Shown: positions 12,766 through 19,046 of the stretch, piece by piece | How the letters are laid out: each line of letters starts with the position of its first letter | Position numbering within the stretch: the stretch's first letter is position 1 | Source: JBBRFH01 sp038224615 | GTDB lineage: Bacteria; Planctomycetota; Phycisphaerae; Tepidisphaerales; Tepidisphaeraceae | NCBI GenBank assembly: GCA_038224615.1 | Contig: JBBRFH010000031.1 | Location: forward strand, 1-19,046 | DNA: 19,046 nt | Reading direction: 5' to 3' | Translations under genes and position numbers: made by a program | Notes under the pieces: model-generated | What the model was told of the DNA's origin: nothing | The model's database searches: none | Seen by the model: only the letters and a program-made list of their open reading frames with translations

Positions 12766-15129
12766 ATGAATCGATTGATCGAGATTCTCCTTGGCCTTGA
12801 TCGCGGCTTCCTCAGTCGCGAGGGGGATTTCTCGTTCGCGTTCAATCCGCAGTGGCCGTTCAGCGAGACGGTGGGCGCGACGGTCTGGAACACGCTGCTC
12901 GTGCTCGTCGGCGTGGCGATTGTCTGGTTCGCGTACAATCACGAAGGTCGCTCGCGGCGCGTCAAGGTCGGGCTGGGGCTTTTCCGCACGGCGCTGGTTC
13001 TGCTGACGATCGCGCTTCTCAATCGGCCGGTGTTGACGCTGACGCAGTCGCGCGTTGAACCGTCGGTGCTGGCGGTGCTGATCGACGATTCGCTGTCGAT
13101 GCGCATCAAGGATGTCGCGGCCGGCGAATCCGTGACCGCGCGCATCGACGCGGTCGCCGAACTGTTGAACGGGCAGAACGCGAAGCTGCTGCATGACCTG
13201 GCGAAGGTCCATCAGCTTCATTTCTATCGCTTCGACGCCGACGCCACCGCGATCGAACTCGGCACGGACCGAACGCTTCCGGCGATCGAGCCGCAAGGGC
13301 AGAAGACGCAAGTGACGACCGCCGTCCGCACCGTGTTGCGCGATCTGCAAGGCCAGCGACTCGCCGGCGTCGTCGTGCTGACCGATGGCCGCGACATGCC
13401 GCAGCAGTCGATCGCGTCGGCTATTGATGACGTAAAAGACTTCGGCGTCGGCGTGTACCCGGTCCCCGTCGGATCCGATCAGCCCCTGCGCAATATCGAG
13501 ATGCAGCAGGTGACCGCGAACGATGCTGTCTTCGCCAAGGACATCGCCAGCATCAGAGCCACCGTTCGCGTCACCGGCCCCGGTGCACAGCCGGTCACCG
13601 TTCGATTGAAGGACAAAGCGACAGGCCAACCCGTGCTCGATCCGGCGGGCAAACCGATCGAGCAGACGATCACGCCTGCCGACGATCAGCCACAGGAGGT
13701 CGAGCTGCTGATGCGCCCCGACGAGCCCGGCGAACTCAACCTCATCGTCGAAGCCGATGCGCAGGCCGGCGAAATCGATGCCGCCGACAACGCCCGCGAA
13801 ATCCAGATGGCGGTGCTCGACGCAAAGATCAACGTGCTCTACGTCGAGGGCTATCCGCGCTGGGACTATCGGTATCTCAAGACGGAGATGATGCGCGATC
13901 GCACGGTCAACATTTCCTGTCTGCTGACCAGTGCCGATCCGACGTTTGCCCAGGAAGGCGATCGCCCGATCACGCGGTTCCCGCAGACGCCCGAAGAACT
14001 CGCCGACTACGATGTGGTGCTGTTTGGTGACGTCGACCCGCGCGAGTTCTCCGATTCGCAGCTTCAACTCGTCGCCGATTTCGTCTCGCGAAAGGGAGGC
14101 GGGTTCGCCATGACGGCGGGGCCGCGCTTCAGCCCGCAGGCGTGGAAGGGAACGCCGATCGAGGCAATCCTTCCCGTGGACGTCACGCGCACGCAGGCAG
14201 AAGACTGGGGCATCGGCGGGGCGACGATCGCGGAGGGGTTCCGGCCGGTACTGACTAAGGAAGGGCAGGCCTCGCCGCTGTTCCGCTTCTTTGCCGATCG
14301 CGCCGAAAACGAGAAGTTTCTCAAGGACGGCTGGCAGCCGATTTTCTGGTACGTCCGTGGCATCGTCGCCAAGTCGGGCGTGGGCGAGACGCTGGCCGAA
14401 CACCCGAGCGAAGTAGGCCCGGACGGGCATCGCGCGCCGCTGATCGTCAGCGGCCGCTACGGGGCGGGACGGACGATATTCAACGCCATCGACGAGTCCT
14501 GGCGCTGGCGGTACTACACCGGCGAGTCGATTTTCGACACCTACTGGGTGCAGGAACTCCGCCTGCTGGCCCGCAGCCGCAAGCTCGGCCAGCGAAAAAT
14601 CACGCTCGCGGCCCAGAAACCGGTGTACGATCTGGGGCAACAGGTGCGGCTGATCGTGCGCGTCATCGATCCGCAACTTCAGTCGCAACTTCCCGAGCAG
14701 ATCCGCGTCCAACTGATGGACGCGCAAGGCCAGGTCGTTGCCCAGCCGACGCTCCTTAAGCAAGAGGGCGGCGAAACCCTGCTTGCCAGCTTCCCGGCCG
14801 ACCGCGTGGGGCGGTTCACCGTGAAGCTCCCCAGCGTCGCCCCGGGCGTGGACGAACTGACGCTGCCACTCGTGGTGGCGGTGCCGAGGCTGGAGTTGGC
14901 GACACCGCAGGTGGACCGAACAACGCTGGCGCGCCTTGCGAGCGAGACCGGTGGACAGGTGATCGACCTCGCCGATGCCCGCGAGCGCCTGCCGCAGATT
15001 CCGAGCGCCGAGCGATTGGTACCGCTGCTCAGCAGCCAGCCTCTCTGGGACGCGCCGATTATCCTCACGCTGTTCGCCGTGCTGATTACGATGGAGTGGG
15101 TGGGACGGAAAATGTTTGGGATGGTTTGA
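12766..15129 (+). CDS. VWA and amidotransferase-like membrane protein
   Basis: The 787-residue protein has two N-terminal helices (37-56, 70-88), a VWA domain with DDSLS (Asp107, Ser109, Ser111) and LTDGRD (Asp207), then beta-rich repeats. A glutamine-amidotransferase-like region follows: NVLYVEGYPRWDYRYLKTEM (356-374), YDVVLFGDVDP, LVADFVSRKGGGFAMTAG (435-452) and IVSGRYGAGRTIFNAIDESWRWRY (560-583). No cysteine occupies the expected nucleophile position, so it is probably non-enzymatic. A C-terminal helix (763-781) closes the chain. ATG 12766 is chosen because MNRLIEILLGLDRGFLSREG is a plausible conserved start. The frame is open upstream to TTG 12679 and GTG 12736, which would overlap the BatA-like gene or its short gap. 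Neighbours make it a partner of MoxR. Confidence 0.88.
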   Translation: MNRLIEILLGLDRGFLSREGDFSFAFNPQWPFSETVGATVWNTLLVLVGVAIVWFAYNHEGRSRRVKVGLGLFRTALVLLTIALLNRPVLTLTQSRVEPSVLAVLIDDSLSMRIKDVAAGESVTARIDAVAELLNGQNAKLLHDLAKVHQLHFYRFDADATAIELGTDRTLPAIEPQGQKTQVTTAVRTVLRDLQGQRLAGVVVLTDGRDMPQQSIASAIDDVKDFGVGVYPVPVGSDQPLRNIEMQQVTANDAVFAKDIASIRATVRVTGPGAQPVTVRLKDKATGQPVLDPAGKPIEQTITPADDQPQEVELLMRPDEPGELNLIVEADAQAGEIDAADNAREIQMAVLDAKINVLYVEGYPRWDYRYLKTEMMRDRTVNISCLLTSADPTFAQEGDRPITRFPQTPEELADYDVVLFGDVDPREFSDSQLQLVADFVSRKGGGFAMTAGPRFSPQAWKGTPIEAILPVDVTRTQAEDWGIGGATIAEGFRPVLTKEGQASPLFRFFADRAENEKFLKDGWQPIFWYVRGIVAKSGVGETLAEHPSEVGPDGHRAPLIVSGRYGAGRTIFNAIDESWRWRYYTGESIFDTYWVQELRLLARSRKLGQRKITLAAQKPVYDLGQQVRLIVRVIDPQLQSQLPEQIRVQLMDAQGQVVAQPTLLKQEGGETLLASFPADRVGRFTVKLPSVAPGVDELTLPLVVAVPRLELATPQVDRTTLARLASETGGQVIDLADARERLPQIPSAERLVPLLSSQPLWDAPIILTLFAVLITMEWVGRKMFGMV

Positions 15130-15130
15130 T

Positions 15131-15197
15131 CTGACGCGTGTGACGTGTTGAGTGTGACGGGAGAAGAGCGTTCTTTTTCCCGTCATACGCATCACGC
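15131..15197. repeat. Periodic inverted-repeat element E (GTGTGACG type)
   Basis: Left arm: degenerate GTGTGACG/TGTTGA/GTGTGACGG units with GCGTG at 15136-15140 and TGACGGGA at 15155-15162. Right arm: TCCCGTCA at 15178-15185, complementary to the latter, then CACGC at 15193-15197, complementary to the former. The inner stem extends by A-T and G-T pairs into the loop (GAAGA against TCTTT). It lies in the gap between the VWA/amidotransferase gene and the giant gene, with the latter's ribosome site GGGAGG (15203-15208) directly after it. Its design matches elements A-D, but its sequence is different. Confidence 0.65.
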
Positions 15198-15217
15198 TAC
15201 ATGGGAGGTGTTTCGAG

Positions 15218-18200
15218 ATGCCGCCGACAGCCTTACTCAACTCGATCGACGCTGTACGCCGTCGCGCGCGGTTCTTCAGCGTCGCGTATGGCATCGGTGT
15301 CGTTGTGGCGTCGGCAATCGCGTTGCTCGTGGGCGTGGTGCTGATCGACTATGTACTCAATCTGCGCTCGCTGCCGCGTGTCGTGGTGATGGCGCTGTCA
15401 ATCGGCACGCTGGGTTATCTCGCCTATCGCTACATCGCCCGGCCCGCCATTGCGGCGCTGACGCTTTCGGACGTGGCGGGTCGGCTTGAGAAAGCATTTC
15501 CGCAGTTTGAAGACCGCCTGCGTTCGACGGTCAACTTCGTCGAGTCCCACAATCCCGGGTCCGATGCGCTCCAGCAGCGAGTCATCCTCCAGGCGTCTGA
15601 TCTTGCGCAGCGGATCAATCTCTCCAGCGCCGTCGTCGCCAAGCCCGCCATCGTGTCGGTAGCATCGGCCGTCGGCGCGTTTGCGCTGATGCTCGCGTTG
15701 ACGTTCGGGCTGCTCGATCCGTCGATTCGCTCGATCATCACTTCGCGCCTGCTCACGCCCTTCAACGCGATGGCCTGGCCGAAACGCGTGCAGATCAATC
15801 TTCACTCGACGATCCCGACGCGTGTACCCGTGGGGCAGCGGATCGACGTTCGCATGACGCTCGACCGTGGCGACAAGCCGTCGCTAAAGCCGATCCTCTA
15901 TTACCAGGTCCAAGGTGCCCCGCGCCAGCAGGTGTTTATGACCCGCGGCGCCGACAGCCAGTTTCAGGCGTCGCTCGATGCCCGGCTGGAACAGGCTCAG
16001 CAGCAGGGCAAGCTGACCGCGTGGATCGAGGCCGGCGACGATCGTCGTGACCTGAGCATGATCAACATCGTTCCGCGGCTGTCGATCAAGCAGATCACCG
16101 CTGCTATCACGCCGCCGCCTTATGTGCCGAATCGCAAGCAGCAGACGCAGGACCTGTCGACATCGCCTGCGGTGACGGCGGAGGGGTCTTACGTGGCGAT
16201 CTCGATCCGCTTCAACAAGCCGCTTTCGACGACCGATCCCGTCCTCAGACCCGTCGGCGATACCAAGCCCCCGCAGGTCGCCTGGACGCGCTCTGCCAAC
16301 GAGGTTGCCGTCGCGACATTCGCCGCTGAAAAGCCGTCGCGCTTTCGCGTGGAGGCGGTCGACACGGACGGCTTCAGCAACACTGCGCTCGAAGAGTACG
16401 AACTGATCGTCCGCCCGGACGCGAATCTGTCCCTGCAATTGGAGAACCCGCGCCGTAGCGAGGAGCGCACGGCGACCGCGTTCGTGCCGCTGCAGGCGGT
16501 GGCCGAGGACGACTGCGGCATCGAGTGGGTGAAACTCGTCGTCGAGCGCATGCAACCGTCGCCGCAGTCATGGGAGATTCCGCTGGTCACCAAGGCGTCG
16601 CCAGAGAAGGACGTCGCGTGGCAGGCGGTCGAGTCGTCTGCCGAGCGGACGCGCAACCGGCTTAACTTCCAATGGGAACTCGCGCCGCTGAAACTGAACG
16701 CCGGCGATGTCGTCGAGTACCACCTGCTCGCCCGCGACAACTTCGACCTCGGCGGCCGTCGCCACGAGCCGGTGGCGACGTCGAAGCTGCGGGTGACGAT
16801 CATCTCGCAGGAAGACCTCGTCGCGCGCGTGGCGGACGAAGTGCGTGCGGCGCGGGCGCAGACCGGCCTCGTTCGTCAGACGCAGCAGCGCACCCAGCAG
16901 GAGACGCAGCAACTTAGCGGCGAGACGAAAGACAAGCCCGAACTCGACGCCGCCGACCGCTCGGCGGCGGCGCGCATCGCCCAGCAGCAGTCCGCGACGG
17001 CGGCATTGACCAAGCAGATCGCCAGCCGGATGCAAACGTCGATCGACCGCCTCAATGAGAACCGCTCGACTGCCGAAGACCTCAAGAATCTCGCGACCGA
17101 GGTAAAGGATACGCTCGACCGCACCAGCGAAGGCGACATGAAAGACGCCGCCCAGGACATCAACACCGCGAGCGAACCTCGCACGGAGCAGGAGCAACGG
17201 AATCAGAAGCTCGACCAGGCACAAAAGAGTGAGCAGCAGGCGCTGAGCGCGCTCGATCGCGCGATGTCGCGCATGGACTCAGTGGGGAATCTGCAAGCGA
17301 GCATCGCCGAGATCGCGGCCATCAAGGACGAGCAGGCCAAGCTCCGTCGCGAGAACGAAGAGATCGCCAAAAACAACCTCGGCAAGAAGCCCGAGCAGAT
17401 GGACAAGCCGACCCGCGAGAAGCTGGAGAGCATCGCCACCAAGCAAGACAAGCTTTCTGACCGCACGCAGGCAGCGATCGACAAACTGCAGACGCAATCG
17501 CAGCAGATGGGCAAGACCGATCCATCGGCAGCGCAGGCGATGAGCGAGGCCGCGCAGCAGGGGCAGCAAAACAAGGTTCCGCAGAAGCAGAAGCAGGCGT
17601 CGCAGCAGACGAGCCAGAACCAGCAGAGCACTGCCCAGTCGTCGCAACAGCAGGCCGAACTCGGCCTCGAACAGATGCTGTCGTCGCTTAAGGAAGCTGA
17701 GAAACGCGAGCTGGCACGCCTGCGCGAAGAGTTGGCGAAAATCCAAGAGCAGGTCGCGACGCTGATCCGTCGGCAGTCAGGCCACAACCTCGACAACATC
17801 CTGTTGCAGGGACCGGAGAAACTGAAGTCGGTCGAGCCGAAGCTGATCGTCGAGCTGACCGAGAAAGCCAAGCGTCAGCCCGATCAGATCAAGGCACCCG
17901 AGCTGCGACAGTTAACGTCAGGCCAGGAACTCACCGAGCGCAACGCCCGCGACCTCGGCCGTACCGCTGAATCGAAGCCGGCGACGGCGGAAATCGCGTC
18001 GCGGCTCACCAAAGCCGCGGGCAAGATGGAACGGGCGATTGTTCACCTGCGTGCCGGCAAACTCGGCGATGCCTACGACCCGCCGCAGGTCGAAGCGCTC
18101 GCCGCACTCGATGAAGCGAAGAAACTCGTCGACGATCAAAAGAACCAGGCCGATCAGAAGGACAAGCAACAGCAGAAGGACGCAATCCGCGCACGCTACG

Positions 18201-19046
18201 TGAAGATCAAGGAGGCGCAGGACAAGATCAACGCATCCACCGTCCGTGTCGAGAAGGCGCGCGATCCGCAGGGGAACGTCCCGCGTACCGAGTGGCCGAT
18301 CATCAACAGCCTGCCCAATGACCAGACCGCCAACGCCGAGGAAACAGCGAAGATCGACGCCGATTTGGAGTCGCTCGACAGCATCATCTACATCTGGGCC
18401 AATCGCGACATTCGCAATTCGATGGAGCAGGTGAAAGACCAGCTCGTCGCCCAGAAGACGGGTGTGCCGACGCAGGCCGAGGAGCAGCGGATCGTCGAGC
18501 AGCTTGACGCGATGATCAAGCACCTGTCCGAGAAGGAGCCGCCACCCGAAAAATTTGAGAATGCCGCCAACTCCGGCGGGGGACAGGGCGGGCAGGGTCA
18601 GAAGCCCAAGAGGATGCCCACCGAGGCTGAGCTGAAGCTGCTCAAATCGTTACAGCAGGCCGTCAATACGTCGACGACAAAGATCGACGCGTTGCCCAAC
18701 AAGGACAAGGTCATCCTCGCGTCGCTGGGCAATCGTCAAGGCGAGCTGCGCAACCTGCTCGACGCGCTGTTGAAACAGGCGTCCAAGGGGCAGATCGATC
18801 TCGGCCCGGAGCCCGACAACAAGGACCAACTCCCCGAGGAGGCCGCCGCCGCCGATCTCGATCAGAAAGAGCTCGAAGACCTCCTGCTCGGTGACGGCAA
18901 GACGCAGGAGAAGATCGAGAAGGACTTCAAGCTCGTCGGCACCCGCATGGGTCGTTCGCGGCAGCGGTTGGCGCTATCGGGCGATCCGGGCAAGATCACG
19001 CAGGAGATCCAGAAACGCATCCTGCTCGACCTCGACACGCTGATCG
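15218..19046 (+). CDS. Giant Q-rich coiled-coil membrane protein (DUF4175-like), 3' truncated
   Basis: An open frame runs from ATG 15218 to the window end, 1276 codons without a stop. GGGAGG (15203-15208) is a good ribosome site nine bases upstream. Three hydrophobic segments lie at about 22-46, 53-72 and 144-166, with the conserved-looking FPQFEDRLRSTVNF between the second and third. Beta-rich domains fill about 190-530. Long charged helices, likely coiled coils, run from about 535 onward, with very glutamine-rich stretches near 760-815 (QQGQQNKVPQKQKQASQQ). The rest is again helical and charged, with a GGGQGGQGQ linker near 1123. It resembles DUF4175-type proteins found after BatA/VWA genes in planctomycetes. 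A scaffold or envelope-spanning role is inferred. The terminus lies outside the window. Confidence 0.85.
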   Translation, partial: MPPTALLNSIDAVRRRARFFSVAYGIGVVVASAIALLVGVVLIDYVLNLRSLPRVVVMALSIGTLGYLAYRYIARPAIAALTLSDVAGRLEKAFPQFEDRLRSTVNFVESHNPGSDALQQRVILQASDLAQRINLSSAVVAKPAIVSVASAVGAFALMLALTFGLLDPSIRSIITSRLLTPFNAMAWPKRVQINLHSTIPTRVPVGQRIDVRMTLDRGDKPSLKPILYYQVQGAPRQQVFMTRGADSQFQASLDARLEQAQQQGKLTAWIEAGDDRRDLSMINIVPRLSIKQITAAITPPPYVPNRKQQTQDLSTSPAVTAEGSYVAISIRFNKPLSTTDPVLRPVGDTKPPQVAWTRSANEVAVATFAAEKPSRFRVEAVDTDGFSNTALEEYELIVRPDANLSLQLENPRRSEERTATAFVPLQAVAEDDCGIEWVKLVVERMQPSPQSWEIPLVTKASPEKDVAWQAVESSAERTRNRLNFQWELAPLKLNAGDVVEYHLLARDNFDLGGRRHEPVATSKLRVTIISQEDLVARVADEVRAARAQTGLVRQTQQRTQQETQQLSGETKDKPELDAADRSAAARIAQQQSATAALTKQIASRMQTSIDRLNENRSTAEDLKNLATEVKDTLDRTSEGDMKDAAQDINTASEPRTEQEQRNQKLDQAQKSEQQALSALDRAMSRMDSVGNLQASIAEIAAIKDEQAKLRRENEEIAKNNLGKKPEQMDKPTREKLESIATKQDKLSDRTQAAIDKLQTQSQQMGKTDPSAAQAMSEAAQQGQQNKVPQKQKQASQQTSQNQQSTAQSSQQQAELGLEQMLSSLKEAEKRELARLREELAKIQEQVATLIRRQSGHNLDNILLQGPEKLKSVEPKLIVELTEKAKRQPDQIKAPELRQLTSGQELTERNARDLGRTAESKPATAEIASRLTKAAGKMERAIVHLRAGKLGDAYDPPQVEALAALDEAKKLVDDQKNQADQKDKQQQKDAIRARYVKIKEAQDKINASTVRVEKARDPQGNVPRTEWPIINSLPNDQTANAEETAKIDADLESLDSIIYIWANRDIRNSMEQVKDQLVAQKTGVPTQAEEQRIVEQLDAMIKHLSEKEPPPEKFENAANSGGGQGGQGQKPKRMPTEAELKLLKSLQQAVNTSTTKIDALPNKDKVILASLGNRQGELRNLLDALLKQASKGQIDLGPEPDNKDQLPEEAAAADLDQKELEDLLLGDGKTQEKIEKDFKLVGTRMGRSRQRLALSGDPGKITQEIQKRILLDLDTLI

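Noticed and set aside
12556..15294. A 912-codon open frame on the minus strand opposite the VWA/amidotransferase gene
   Set aside because: It is antisense to a protein with clear family motifs, runs across the intergenic repeat at its 5' end and the BatA-like 3' end, and its product is rich in Arg, His, Asp and Gln with no recognisable domain. Such frames are common artefacts of GC-rich codon bias.

Overview
This GC-rich window looks like a chromosomal segment from a planctomycete, possibly of the Phycisphaerae. The call rests on the 3' gene cluster: a MoxR ATPase, a DUF58 protein, a BatA-like von Willebrand A (VWA) protein, a second VWA/amidotransferase-like membrane protein and a giant Q-rich coiled-coil membrane protein, in an order I associate with planctomycetes. 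This is inference from family memory; no search was possible. There are no tRNA, rRNA, transposase, phage or CRISPR signals.

Left part (1-5766, all + strand): the 3' end of fmt, then rsmB, rpsP, trmD, rplS, a UPF0102/YraN gene and a TatD-family nuclease. These are translation and RNA-modification housekeeping genes. rimM (usually between rpsP and trmD) and rnhB (often after rplS) are absent here. The gaps fmt-rsmB, rpsP-trmD, trmD-rplS and rplS-yraN each hold a different low-period repeat folded back as an inverted copy. One of them supplies the last codons and stop of trmD. The long gap before rpsP (2143-2765) holds a good extended -10 promoter, a perfect CRP/FNR-type palindrome and GC-rich hairpins.

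Middle (5787-7909): an isolated fliS (flagellin chaperone, - strand), a divergent zinc-ribbon protein with two membrane helices (+), and mutM/fpg (-).

Right part (8043-19046, all + strand): moxR, a small two-helix membrane protein with a poly-threonine start, DUF58, BatA-like VWA, VWA plus amidotransferase-like protein, and a giant Q-rich coiled-coil membrane protein cut by the window end. A sequence very close to an ECF (sigma-E type) promoter precedes moxR. The likely picture is a MoxR AAA+ chaperone acting with one cytosolic and two membrane-anchored VWA proteins and a large envelope scaffold. A further inverted-repeat element lies inside this operon, just before the giant gene.

The two most noteworthy things are the series of unrelated-in-sequence but alike-in-design periodic inverted repeats in the intergenic gaps, and the MoxR/VWA/giant-scaffold operon with its ECF-like promoter.
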